Below are positions 1 through 7,312 of a stretch of DNA of 64,000 nt, piece by piece (positions within the stretch are counted from its first letter, which is position 1; every line of letters starts with the position of its first letter). This DNA comes from Sphingomonas sp. KRR8 (lineage in GTDB: Bacteria; Pseudomonadota; Alphaproteobacteria; Sphingomonadales; Sphingomonadaceae), in the NCBI RefSeq assembly GCF_023559245.1, contig NZ_CP097462.1, positions 1,116,001 through 1,180,000 of the forward strand. The letters run 5' to 3'. The position numbers were made by a program, and so were the translations under genes. Under the pieces are notes generated by a model. That model did no database searches, was not told the origin of the DNA, and saw only the letters and a list, made by a program, of their open reading frames with translations.

Positions 1-282
1 GTCGAGGTCGAGCATGAGGTAACCGACCCGCTGCCCGGGCCCATGGTACGTGTATCGCCCACCGCGGCCTGCACTGAACACCGGAAAGGCCTGCGGATTG
101 AACAGTTCGGACGGGTCGGCACTGGTGCCCGCAGTGAACAGGGGCGGGTGTTCGAGCAGCCAGATGCGCTCGGCCGCGCCCTCGTCGCGGATGGCACGGG
201 CATGCGCCTCCATCTCGGCCAGCGCCTCGGGGTAAGGCACCTGACCTTTGCTCACCCGCCACTCAATGCTATCAATCTTCAT
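1..282 (-). CDS. lipB: Lipoyl(octanoyl) transferase LipB, N-terminal part
   Basis: This enzyme moves octanoyl groups from acyl carrier protein to lipoyl domains of 2-oxoacid dehydrogenases in the cytoplasm. The first 94 codons are present and the gene runs off the left edge of the window; the family is usually a little over 200 residues. The start ATG is at 282 and gives [10 protein letters not shown]. The diagnostic motif [12 protein letters not shown] lies near residue 75, preceded by [17 protein letters not shown], the substrate-side loop of LipB. The catalytic Lys/Cys pair would lie beyond the edge. It is divergent from the membrane-protein gene at 395. Confidence 0.93.
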   Translation of the reverse strand, partial: MKIDSIEWRVSKGQVPYPEALAEMEAHARAIRDEGAAERIWLLEHPPLFTAGTSADPSELFNPQAFPVFSAGRGGRYTYHGPGQRVGYLMLDLD

Positions 283-394
283 CGCGCATTCGCACGTGGC
301 GCCTCCGCGCCGTGCCCGCAAGCCGTTGCCTCACCCTTGCCGTCCCACCATAAGCGGGCAAGCACTGGCGCGCCGCCAAGGGGAGAGTGAACGG

Positions 395-1201
395 GTGACG
401 AAACTATCCTTTTCAGGAGCCTGGGACGAAACCCGCGCCATTCTGCGCCGTGACGGCCGCCTGATCTGGCCGCTTGGCCTGATGACCCTCGTGCTTCCGC
501 AGCTGATGATCGCCACGGTGCTCGGCCCAGCGGCAATGACGGACCTGTCGCAGAATGCGCAGACCACCAGGTCCCTGTCCTTTCTGCTTGCGCTGCTGCT
601 GGTCGCCTGGGCCCGCTTCGGCGGACTGACCGCCATTGCCCAGCTTGCCCTCCACTCGGATGAGCGGGTCGGCGACGCGCTTCGCTCCGGCCTCAAGCGG
701 GCGCCGGCGGTGCTCGGCGTCGTCCTGCTGGTTCTGCTTCCGCTGACCGCCTTGCTCGCTCCGGCCCTGCTCGCGGCAGGTCAGCAGCAACAGCCGAGCC
801 CGGCGAGCGCCCTCGGTTTCCTCGCGGGTATTATCCTCGGCGTGGTCATCCTCGCCCGCCTGCAGTTTGCCGTCTCGATCGCGGCGGCGGAGGGCGGCAG
901 CCCGATCCGTCTGATGGTTAGGAGCTGGCGGCTTACCGCCGGCAACACGCTTCGCCTGCTTGGCTTCGTGCTGCTGTTCGTCGCCGTCCTGCTGATCGTC
1001 AGCATCGCGCTCAGTGCCGTCGTTGGCTCGCTGGTCCTGCTGGCGTTCGGCAAGCCCGATCCGCTGAGCGTCGCCGCGCTGCTGCTTTCGGCTCTCGGCC
1101 TGCTCGGCGAATTGCTGGTGCTGGTGCCTTATTCGATCATGCTGACCCGGCTTTACGCCCAAGCGGTCAAAGGTAGCGCCAGCGTTCCCCACGCTCCCTG
1201 A
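395..1201 (+). CDS. Multi-pass membrane protein of unknown function
   Basis: The product is 268 residues with about six hydrophobic segments. A charged start (WDETRAILRRDGRL) leads into the first helix at about residues 22-45, and the last helix ends near residue 255. The layout resembles the YciC / GdpD membrane-domain type of six-helix protein, but no functional residue is visible. I chose GTG at 395 because GGGAGAG sits eight bases upstream (381-387). An upstream in-frame extension to 248 is Arg/Pro-rich, would overlap the lipB start and looks non-coding. The function is unknown. Confidence 0.7.
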   Translation: MTKLSFSGAWDETRAILRRDGRLIWPLGLMTLVLPQLMIATVLGPAAMTDLSQNAQTTRSLSFLLALLLVAWARFGGLTAIAQLALHSDERVGDALRSGLKRAPAVLGVVLLVLLPLTALLAPALLAAGQQQQPSPASALGFLAGIILGVVILARLQFAVSIAAAEGGSPIRLMVRSWRLTAGNTLRLLGFVLLFVAVLLIVSIALSAVVGSLVLLAFGKPDPLSVAALLLSALGLLGELLVLVPYSIMLTRLYAQAVKGSASVPHAP

Positions 1202-1203
1202 TG

Positions 1204-1233
1204 AAAACCCCGGGATGCGAAGGCACCCCGGGG
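1204..1233 (-). terminator. Hairpin terminator after hsp20
   Basis: The arms CCCCGGGATGC and GCACCCCGGGG pair with one mismatch around a four-base loop. On the minus strand the stem is followed directly by TTTT (plus-strand AAAA at 1204-1207). It lies 20 bases beyond the hsp20 stop and just after the stop of the convergent membrane-protein gene, so it may serve both. Confidence 0.75.
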
Positions 1234-1252
1234 CTCGTCTTCACAACGAAGC

Positions 1253-1732
1253 TCAGGCGGCTTCGGTCTCGCGAGGCCGCGCTTCCGCCTCGATGGTCTG
1301 CGGCTGCTCGCCGGTCGCACCGATCTCGATCTTCCTCGGCTTCATCGCCTCGGGGATCTCGCGGACGAGGTCGAGGCAGAGCATCCCGTCATGCAGGTCA
1401 GCGCCGGTCACATTGATGTGGTCGGCAAGCGCGAAGCGCCGCTCGAAGCTGCGGGTCGCAATGCCGCGGTGGATGTAGTTGGCGTTAGCCTCTTCACCCT
1501 TCTGGCCGCGGACGATCAGCACGTTCTGGTGCGAGGTAATCTCGATCTCTTCGCGCTTGAAGCCCGCAACCGCCACCTCGATCCGATACTTGTTGTCGTC
1601 GACCTTGATCAGGTCGAAAGGCGGGTAATTCTCGCCATTCCCGCTGGCGGCATTGTTCTCCAGCATGTCGAACAGCCGGTCGAAGCCAACGGCCGAGCGG
1701 CGGAAGGGGGTAAAATCGAAAGCGCTACGCAT
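1253..1732 (-). CDS. Small heat shock protein, Hsp20/alpha-crystallin family
   Basis: This ATP-independent holdase binds unfolding proteins in the cytoplasm. The product is 159 residues. The N-terminus MRSAFDFTPFRRSAVGFDRLFDML is typical of the IbpA-like class found in alphaproteobacteria. The alpha-crystallin core follows with PPFDLIKVDDNKYRIEVAVAGF and the conserved FERRFALADHI strand. The ATG at 1732 is preferred over an upstream in-frame start at 1822 because AGGA lies eight bases before it and because the upstream sequence forms a regulatory RNA hairpin. Transcription probably starts at a heat-shock-type promoter near 1837-1866. Confidence 0.93.
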   Translation of the reverse strand: MRSAFDFTPFRRSAVGFDRLFDMLENNAASGNGENYPPFDLIKVDDNKYRIEVAVAGFKREEIEITSHQNVLIVRGQKGEEANANYIHRGIATRSFERRFALADHINVTGADLHDGMLCLDLVREIPEAMKPRKIEIGATGEQPQTIEAEARPRETEAA

Positions 1733-1736
1733 GGTT

Positions 1737-1814
1737 CTTGTCCTCGTGTGTGGTTGAGCAACAAGGCGGACGGCAGGCGATCCGGCATAGGCCTCCCGCA
1801 GCCCGTCACCGGGC
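1737..1814 (-). promoter_or_regulatory. ROSE-type RNA thermometer in the hsp20 5' UTR
   Basis: In the minus-strand RNA, CUUGUUGCUC (1765-1756) pairs with GAGGACAAG (1745-1737). All bases pair except one bulged G (1759), with one U-G wobble. The stem buries the Shine-Dalgarno AGGA (1744-1741), which is eight bases before the AUG. The UUGCU strand with its bulged G opposite the SD is the hallmark of ROSE elements, which repress small heat shock genes at low temperature and melt on warming. A second hairpin, GCCCG-GUGA-CGGGC, lies upstream at 1801-1814, as ROSE leaders carry two or more stems. The fold was done by hand. Confidence 0.85.
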
Positions 1815-1836
1815 CTCATCAAGCACCCGGCAACAG

Positions 1837-1866
1837 TGATGTGGTATATTTGTCACTCGCTTCAAG
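1837..1866 (-). promoter_or_regulatory. Candidate sigma-32 (RpoH) promoter for hsp20
   Basis: On the minus strand CTTGAA (1866-1861) is followed after 16 bases by CCACATCA (1844-1837). This matches the alphaproteobacterial RpoH -35 well and the -10 partly. A start just downstream would give a 5' UTR of roughly 95 bases, the usual size for a ROSE leader. Confidence 0.45.
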
Positions 1867-1919
1867 GGTGCTGCATCGCAGTGGCGCATCCCCCCGTCGG
1901 TGCTAAGAAGCGAAGCATC

Positions 1920-3902
1920 ATGACGGACCTGTTCGGCTCTTCCTCCGCTTCATCCACCCCCGACAGCTACGACGCCTCGGCAATCGAGGTGCTGGAGGGG
2001 CTAGAGCCGGTGCGCCGTCGTCCGGGGATGTATATCGGCGGCACCGACGCCCGCGCGCTTCACCACCTCGCCGCCGAAGTGATCGACAACTCGATGGACG
2101 AGGCTGTCGCCGGCCACGCCAGCCGGATCGAAGTCACGCTGGAGCCCGGCAATCGCCTGACCGTCACCGACAACGGCCGCGGCATTCCGGTCGACCCCCA
2201 TCCAAAATTCCCGGGCAAGTCGGCGCTCGAGGTCATCCTCACCACGCTCCACTCGGGCGGCAAGTTCGAGGGCAAGGCCTACTCCACCTCGGGCGGCCTG
2301 CACGGCGTGGGCGTCAGCGTGGTCAACGCCCTTTCGACCGAGACGGTGATCGAGGTCGCCAAGGACAAGAAGCTTTACCGTCAGACCTTTTCCCGCGGGG
2401 CCGCGACCGGCCCGCTCGAGGAAGTCGGCGCCGCACCCAACCGCCGCGGAACCAGCGTCTCCTTCCACCCAGACCCTGAGATCTTCGGCCCGGACAACAA
2501 CTTCGACCCCGCGCGGCTGTATCGCCTTGCCCGGTCCAAGGCCTACCTCTTCGCCGGGGTCGAGATCCGTTGGAAGTGCGATCCCAGCCTCGCCTCTCCG
2601 GACGTCCCCGAAGCTGCCACCTTCCAGTTCCCGGGCGGTCTGCTCGACCATTTGAACGAGCAGCTTGGCGAGCGCCCCTGCGTAACCAACGCGCCTTTCG
2701 CGGGCCGGCAGGACTTCCCCGATGGTCAGGGCAGCGCCGAATGGGCGGTCGCCTGGCCGCTCTACTCCGACGGCTCGGAAAGCTACTATTGCAACACCAT
2801 CCCGACGCCCGACGGCGGCACCCATGAAGCGGGCCTGCGCGCTGCCTTGTCCAAGGGCATCCGCGCGTTCGGTGAGCTGGTCGGCAACAAGCGCGCCAAG
2901 GACATCACCCCGGACGACGTGTTCAACGGGGTCGAGCTGATGCTGTCCGTCTTCATCCGCAATCCTCACTTTCAGAGCCAGACCAAGGACCGCCTCACCA
3001 GCCTCGAGGCCGCGCGCTTCGTCGAGGCCGCCGTCCGCGACCATTTCGACCATTACCTCGCCGGCAACATGGACCGGGGCCGCGCGCTGCTCGGCTCGAT
3101 CATCGAGCGGATGGACGAGCGGCTGAAGCGCCGGGCCGAGCGCGAGGTGAAGCGCAAGACTGCCACGAGTGCCCGCAAGCTCCGCCTGCCCGGCAAGCTC
3201 ACCGACTGCGCCAGCGACGACCCCGACGGAACCGAGCTGTTCATCGTCGAGGGCGACAGCGCCGGTGGCAGCGCCAAGCAGGCGCGCAACCGCAAGACCC
3301 AGGCGATCCTCCCCATCCGGGGCAAGATCCTCAACGTCGCCAGTGCCACCCAGGACAAGATCCGCGCCAACTCCGAGATCGCCGACCTTCAACTGGCGCT
3401 CGGCTGTGGCATCCGGGACAAGTTCGACGAAGCGGCGTTGCGTTATGAGCGGATCATCATCATGACGGACGCCGACGTCGACGGCGCGCATATCGCCACC
3501 CTGCTGATGACCTTCTTCTTCCAGGAAATGCCCGAGCTGGTCCGCCGTGGCCACCTGTTCCTGGCCCAGCCACCGCTCTACCGCCTGACGGCCGGCGCAA
3601 AGACTCTCTACGCCCGCGACGACGCCCACCGCGCCGAGCTTGAGGCCAAGGAGTTCAAGGGCAAGAAGGTCGAAGTCAGCCGCTTCAAGGGCCTGGGCGA
3701 AATGAACCCCAACCAGCTCAAGGAAACCACCATGGACCCGGCCACCCGCTCCATGCTGCGGGTCACCCTGCCGAGCCAGTATGAGGACCGGCAGCCGATC
3801 AAGGATCTCGTCGAGCGGCTGATGGGCAAGAACCCCGAACACCGCTTCGCCTTCATCCAGAGCCGGGCCAGCGCGGTGAGCGAAGACGAGCTCGACGCCT
3901 AG
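1920..3902 (+). CDS. parE: DNA topoisomerase IV subunit B
   Basis: This is the ATPase subunit of the type IIA topoisomerase that unlinks daughter chromosomes; it works with ParC. The product is 660 residues. The GHKL ATPase motifs are EVIDNSMDEA (53-62), DNGRGIP (84-90) and GLHGVGVSVVNALS. The Toprim domain has EGDSAGGSAKQARNR (near 442) and TDADVDGAH (near 515). The sequence after EGDSAGGSAKQ (ARNRKTQAILPIRGKILNV) and the overall length favour ParE over GyrB. The ATG at 1920 starts MTDLFGSSS; an in-frame extension to 1836 runs back into the hsp20 promoter and is rejected. Confidence 0.95.
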   Translation: MTDLFGSSSASSTPDSYDASAIEVLEGLEPVRRRPGMYIGGTDARALHHLAAEVIDNSMDEAVAGHASRIEVTLEPGNRLTVTDNGRGIPVDPHPKFPGKSALEVILTTLHSGGKFEGKAYSTSGGLHGVGVSVVNALSTETVIEVAKDKKLYRQTFSRGAATGPLEEVGAAPNRRGTSVSFHPDPEIFGPDNNFDPARLYRLARSKAYLFAGVEIRWKCDPSLASPDVPEAATFQFPGGLLDHLNEQLGERPCVTNAPFAGRQDFPDGQGSAEWAVAWPLYSDGSESYYCNTIPTPDGGTHEAGLRAALSKGIRAFGELVGNKRAKDITPDDVFNGVELMLSVFIRNPHFQSQTKDRLTSLEAARFVEAAVRDHFDHYLAGNMDRGRALLGSIIERMDERLKRRAEREVKRKTATSARKLRLPGKLTDCASDDPDGTELFIVEGDSAGGSAKQARNRKTQAILPIRGKILNVASATQDKIRANSEIADLQLALGCGIRDKFDEAALRYERIIIMTDADVDGAHIATLLMTFFFQEMPELVRRGHLFLAQPPLYRLTAGAKTLYARDDAHRAELEAKEFKGKKVEVSRFKGLGEMNPNQLKETTMDPATRSMLRVTLPSQYEDRQPIKDLVERLMGKNPEHRFAFIQSRASAVSEDELDA

Positions 3903-4256
3903 ATGGAAGCGGCAGAACGAAGTTTCCGTGCTGCGCCGTATGGTCAGGATTCGGGAGCCGGAAACTCCGGCGGAATTCTGCCGTCCGATGTTCTATCCCT
4001 GAAGCTTCCAAGTTTCCCTGGTGTGACCCTCGGACGGGGCAAGTTTCCCCGGTAAGCCGGCCACCACCGCCCACAGCGGGCGCTGTAATGCGCCAACTAG
4101 CCTTGGCCGATTGTCAAAGACGCCGTCACCCGCAAGTCGATCCAAGCAGTCAAAACCCTACTGTTCAAGCTGGGTGGCGAATGTCTGATCTGGATGGAAA
4201 GCCGACGTTCGATTGATGCGGCTCGTGACACCAGCACTCTCCCGGCCAGCACTCGA
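3903..4256. other. Intergenic stretch with repeat copy, no gene seen
   Basis: This is 354 bases between parE and the FkbM gene, with lower GC than parE. A small hairpin (GCCGG-AAACT-CCGGC) lies near 3955 without a T-run. A copy of the dispersed inverted repeat sits at 4179-4210. The open frames crossing this stretch have no recognisable product or ribosome binding site. Confidence 0.6.
4179..4210 (+). repeat. Dispersed short inverted repeat, copy 1
   Basis: The arms are GAATGTC and GACGTTC around a centre containing TGGATGGAAAGC. It aligns with the copies at 6597, 58451, 62633 and 63868. The shared pattern is an AATGTC-type left arm, then TGG, a short gap, GAAAGC, and a GACATT-type right arm, about 30 bases in all. 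Confidence 0.7.
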
Positions 4257-5024
4257 TCAAGCTCGCCCGCGTATCTCGCTTTCTTTCTCGATGGGCAGAG
4301 CGAAGTAATTTGTCGTTCGCCTTGGGTATTCGTGGCTGTCGAGAAATCCGTCGAGAGTCATGGCGCCACCTGTTCCCGCCAATCGGTTCGGGGCGAACAG
4401 ACCGTAATTGCGCTCAGCGAACCATGCGAACATTGCCTCCTTGGTGTAGCCCAGCACGTTGCCCGGTCCACTTTCGAACATGATCGTTGGACGGCTGCGT
4501 TCAATTAGCTTGTCAGACCCGCGGAGTACGCCAAGCTCTGCTCCCTCGACGTCGATCTTGATCAGATCCGCTCGGTCTACCAGACTATCCAGACGGCACT
4601 TGGAGACGACTATCTTCTTCCCATGAGGCCGCTCAGCGAGAGAGCTGTACCCGCTCTCTTCTGTGTCGACATAGAATGTCACTGAGCCTGCATCCTCGGA
4701 CAGCGCGCACGAATGTATCGCAACCCCGGGAAACCTGCGGCGGAGCTTTTCCGCCTTTTCTGGTATGGCTTCGAAAGCCTCGATATGGGCCGTCGGGCAT
4801 TGATGCTGGACCTCGGCAATCACCGAACCAATGTGAGCGCCCACGTCGAGAAAAACTTCCCTTGGCCGGCACAGCTTTACAAGTAGCGGAAGAGCCAATT
4901 GGTCGTTTACGGTTGTTCCTAGCGCCACTCGTGGCGTTCGTAGCAGGCTGATAACGTCGCGAACGCTCAACGCCATTCTGCCCAGTGATGTGCCGACTAG
5001 ACGCTCTCTCAACATCTCCATCAC
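4257..5024 (-). CDS. FkbM family SAM-dependent methyltransferase
   Basis: The product is 255 residues with a class I methyltransferase fold. The SAM-binding motif is EVFLDVGAHIGSV (near 57-69), followed by HIEAFEAIPEKAEKLRR, the typical FkbM acidic strand. The motif LIKIDVEGAELGVLRG (near 155-170) is the family signature. FkbM enzymes O-methylate sugars or small molecules and are common in capsule and O-antigen clusters. It lies 19 bases downstream of the acyltransferase gene on the same strand, so both probably modify one surface glycan. The start may be GTG at 5024 or ATG at 5021. The acceptor is unknown. Confidence 0.85.
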   Translation of the reverse strand: MMEMLRERLVGTSLGRMALSVRDVISLLRTPRVALGTTVNDQLALPLLVKLCRPREVFLDVGAHIGSVIAEVQHQCPTAHIEAFEAIPEKAEKLRRRFPGVAIHSCALSEDAGSVTFYVDTEESGYSSLAERPHGKKIVVSKCRLDSLVDRADLIKIDVEGAELGVLRGSDKLIERSRPTIMFESGPGNVLGYTKEAMFAWFAERNYGLFAPNRLAGTGGAMTLDGFLDSHEYPRRTTNYFALPIEKESEIRGRA

Positions 5025-5043
5025 CCCCCGGTCAAAGGCGAAC

Positions 5044-6039
5044 CTACACCACCCCCATCGTGGCGTTAGCGCGCACTCGCTTTGCCAGAGCCATAGACGG
5101 CCGCTCCAGCGCCCACCAGAAAGCTACAGCAAAGGCGATGTCGATGGCCAGCACCAGCGGAAACGAGGCCCACTCAGGCAGCTTGGCCTTCACGCACAGG
5201 AAGAACGCTGCCCCAGTCACAGGGTTGTGAGTCAGGTACAGACTGTACGAAATCTGACCGAGGACCTGAAGCGGGCGCCAGCTTAGGCCGTTCTCAAGCC
5301 ATCCCCTCTGCCCGGCGACCATGAGCCCTAACGCGGTCACGACGGCAACCGATGTAAACTCGTTGGGTCCGGCAGCCATCAGAAGCACGGCAAGGGCGAC
5401 GCAGGCCAGCGCTGCTCTCCGGTCCTTGACGCCCCAGTAAGCCAAGGATCCGATAAAGAAGCTGTGCCACAGGTTGACGAACAGACCGCGCATCTCTGGC
5501 AGCCAATGCGTCCCCCACAGTACTGCTATGAGCGCGAGGGGCACGCCTACCCACGCCTTTCCGTATCGCTGCGCCAGACCGACGGACACCACCAGCACTA
5601 GGTAGAACTGGACTTCGTAGGTGAGCGTCCAGAACACCGGATTGATCTGGTCAAAGCCAAGCAGCGTTTGCGTGTAGGTCAGGTGGGCAAGAACCTGCCC
5701 ACCGCTCGGCCATTGGTGGGTGTGGGCCGAGAATGCGCCGGCGAGCACAGCGAGTGCAATCGCTGCCCAATAAGGCGGATCGAGCCTGAGTGAGCGCCGC
5801 AGCGCAAACCTTCCGACGAAGCCTGACGTGATCTGCTTGTCGCGGATCGAGTGGGCAATCACGAACCCCGAGAGCGCGAAGAAGATCGCCACTCCGCCTT
5901 CACTGGTTTGAAACAGCGGCTTCACGACCCAACCCGGAAGGTGCGCCTTCAAGGTCTCGATGTGACCGCCAGCCGAAGCGTGGAACAGCACGATCCAGAA
6001 CGCGGCGACCCCCCGCAACGCCTGGATCAGCTTGAACAT
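5044..6039 (-). CDS. Acyltransferase 3 family membrane protein (OafA/YrhL type)
   Basis: The product is 331 residues with about ten membrane helices. The N-terminus MFKLIQALRGVAAFWIVLFH carries the conserved RG...H of the family, and FFALSGFVIAHS with a downstream RR pair is the second family motif. Members transfer acetyl or other acyl groups from the cytoplasm onto surface polysaccharides or peptidoglycan. The ATG at 6039 overlaps the stop of the preceding 29-codon gene as TGATG, which supports this start over an upstream frame extension to 6219. It probably forms an operon with the FkbM gene and three micro-genes upstream. The substrate is unknown. Confidence 0.88.
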   Translation of the reverse strand: MFKLIQALRGVAAFWIVLFHASAGGHIETLKAHLPGWVVKPLFQTSEGGVAIFFALSGFVIAHSIRDKQITSGFVGRFALRRSLRLDPPYWAAIALAVLAGAFSAHTHQWPSGGQVLAHLTYTQTLLGFDQINPVFWTLTYEVQFYLVLVVSVGLAQRYGKAWVGVPLALIAVLWGTHWLPEMRGLFVNLWHSFFIGSLAYWGVKDRRAALACVALAVLLMAAGPNEFTSVAVVTALGLMVAGQRGWLENGLSWRPLQVLGQISYSLYLTHNPVTGAAFFLCVKAKLPEWASFPLVLAIDIAFAVAFWWALERPSMALAKRVRANATMGVV

Positions 6040-6128
6040 CAGAGGACGACGGACAGGACGTTGTAGGCGATCGCTAGGACGACTGCGAGAGTGACGACCC
6101 ACGCGATGCAGCTTGACCCCGCTTTCAA
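6039..6128 (-). CDS. 29-residue single-helix membrane peptide
   Basis: The frame begins at TTG 6128 and encodes a short head (MKAGSSC) followed by one long hydrophobic stretch (IAWVVTLAVVLAIAYNVLSVVL). GGAAGG lies about nine bases upstream. The TTG overlaps the stop of the upstream zinc-ribbon gene as TTGA, and its own TGA overlaps the acyltransferase ATG as TGATG. Being locked between two genes with standard translational-coupling overlaps is the main evidence that it is translated. It could be a membrane partner of the acyltransferase. No family is recognised. Confidence 0.55.
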   Translation of the reverse strand: MKAGSSCIAWVVTLAVVLAIAYNVLSVVL

Positions 6129-6253
6129 AGCTGATCGCCTTCCCAACAAGCGTCACAGAGACGACTAAACCGCGTCTTGTCACCGCACACGTTGCAGCGC
6201 CCCGGCTTCCGAGGAACACACAGAAGCAGCTTCAGGCGGTCGATAAGCGTCAT
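6125..6253 (-). CDS. 42-residue zinc-ribbon micro-protein
   Basis: The product has two CxxC knuckles, CNVC (20-23) and CDAC (33-36), nine residues apart, as in small zinc ribbons. A basic, amphipathic N-terminus precedes them (MTLIDRLKLLLCVPRKPGR). The ATG overlaps the stop of the upstream micro-gene as ATGA, and the TGA overlaps the next start as TTGA. Such tiny zinc proteins often bind nucleic acid or a partner protein, or occur in phage genomes, but nothing here decides its role. Confidence 0.62.
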   Translation of the reverse strand: MTLIDRLKLLLCVPRKPGRCNVCGDKTRFSRLCDACWEGDQL

Positions 6254-6387
6254 TGTGCAACCATCTTAGCTACATCGATGAAACCCAAGACCGTAGCGCC
6301 CACGTACCCGGCGACTAGGATGAAGGCGATAGCTGCCATCCACACACATCCTGCTGGCGGCCCGTTGGGCTTCTGCTCGTCGTCCAT
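6250..6387 (-). CDS. 45-residue membrane micro-protein
   Basis: The N-terminus is short, acidic and soluble (MDDEQKPNGPPAG). One membrane helix follows (VWMAAIAFILVAGYVGATVL), with a short tail ending in MVAQ. It is the first gene of the interlocked group 6387-4257 and its TGA overlaps the next ATG as ATGA. Upstream, GAAGTGGG is only a modest ribosome binding site. No family is recognised. The acidic head and single helix suggest a type II or type III small membrane protein. Confidence 0.55.
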   Translation of the reverse strand: MDDEQKPNGPPAGCVWMAAIAFILVAGYVGATVLGFIDVAKMVAQ

Positions 6388-6596
6388 GCCGCACCCACTT
6401 CAGCGATAACCACTGAGTTAGCAACTGCCCACGTCTCCTACACGTGCACCGGCCGTGTGACGCTGCAGAGCTGTCAAAGCGAAACGACGCCTATGTCTCA
6501 GGTGATTTAGCAAGACGCGGGCGATCAGCCGAGTATCCTTGAGCAGACGCTTGCGGTTGAACGTGCGCAATGCGTGGAACTCAGATGTTCGGGGAT

Positions 6597-6628
6597 GGAT
6601 GTCTGAGTTCGGTGGTGAGCGGACATCC
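6597..6628 (+). repeat. Dispersed short inverted repeat, copy 2
   Basis: The perfect 7-base arms GGATGTC and GACATCC surround a centre with CGGTGGTGAGC. It aligns over about 30 bases with the copy at 63868, including the shared TGTCTGA left of centre. Confidence 0.7.
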
Positions 6629-6666
6629 ACTCAATGTGACATAAACGTCCCTCGTCCAGAAGCACT

Positions 6667-6711
6667 GACTCGTCCAACAATTCCCTTTGTGGTATCTTCG
6701 AAGGACGAGTC
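6667..6711 (+). repeat. 9-base inverted repeat before the PEP-CTERM gene
   Basis: The arms GACTCGTCC (6667-6675) and GGACGAGTC (6703-6711) are perfect complements with 27 bases between. The right arm ends seven bases before the ribosome binding site GGAGGG (6718-6723). It could be an operator or a leader hairpin. Confidence 0.5.
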
Positions 6712-6731
6712 GAGTCTGGAGGGCGCAGTCG

Positions 6732-7242
6732 ATGCGTGGGCTATACGCGTTGCTCGGCATTCTCAGCCTTTTTGCGACATCTTCGGCAGGAGCTGCGGTC
6801 CAGACTTACACTCTCACAGGTACGGTGAACGGACTTCAAACAGTTTTTCGTTACCTGTGACGGCCCGAACGGGCCCATCTGCCCCGTCACTACGTCTTTC
6901 GCACAAAGCTTTGCTATTTTTCCGTATCTTGACCTACACCCAGGTGAGAACGTCTTCACCTTCGGAACGCCGAATCTCGGGTTATACACCGGCACGATCC
7001 TCAGCACTGAATCCCTTAGCGGTATTGATCTGACTTTCGGCCAAAGGAGCTGCTCGCCCAGCGTTTCTCCTCCGCCAGGCTGCATCATCCGTACAGGATC
7101 GACTTCGACTTTCGATGTCCAAGTGGGACATGTGCCCGAACCGGCCACTTGGACCCTGATGCTGCTTGGCTTTGGCCTAGTCGGAGCAGTGATACGGCGG
7201 TCTTTCGGGCGGTCAGGACCAAGGCGAGTTGCCCTTACCTGA
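6732..7242 (+). pseudogene. PEPxxWA-CTERM surface protein, frameshifted
   Basis: The ATG at 6732 follows GGAGGG (6718-6723) and encodes a signal peptide (MRGLYALLGILSLFATSSAGAA). That frame stops at 6858-6860. The rest of the protein continues in another frame. Reading four instead of five T at 6844-6848 joins the two, giving a protein of about 169 residues. The C-terminus is VPEPATWTLMLLGFGLVGAVIRR, the PEPxxWA-CTERM exosortase sorting signal (7132-7200). Either the gene is broken, or this is a homopolymer sequencing error or slippage. The exosortase-A-type genes at 33-36 kb fit such a protein sorting system. The function of the mature protein is unknown. Confidence 0.8.
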
Positions 7243-7312
7243 CGTCGGCGCACTAGTTCACCCTACGGGCTTCCGTCGGTGAAGACATTTACGTGTTGCA
7301 TCTCACGACCCC

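Larger units (their letters stand above)
6388..6731. other. Divergent intergenic region, no gene seen
   Basis: This is 344 bases between the micro-gene operon (leftward) and the PEP-CTERM gene (rightward), so it should hold both promoters. I could not pick a convincing -35/-10 pair for either. It contains a dispersed repeat copy at 6597-6628 and a 9-base inverted repeat at 6667-6711. Open frames here lack ribosome binding sites. Confidence 0.5.

Noticed and set aside
2001-3842. Long open frame opposite parE (613 codons)
   Set aside because: It is a GC-rich shadow of parE; the composition is Gly/Ala/Leu/Val/Asp with no domain, and the parE motifs are intact.
4194-4508. Rightward frame over the FkbM 3' end
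   Set aside because: It overlaps the FkbM gene on the opposite strand and contains the dispersed repeat; no coding signal.
5044-6219. Longer reading of the acyltransferase from 6219
   Set aside because: The extra 60 residues are Arg/Val-rich and overlap the micro-genes; the TGATG junction at 6039 supports the shorter start.
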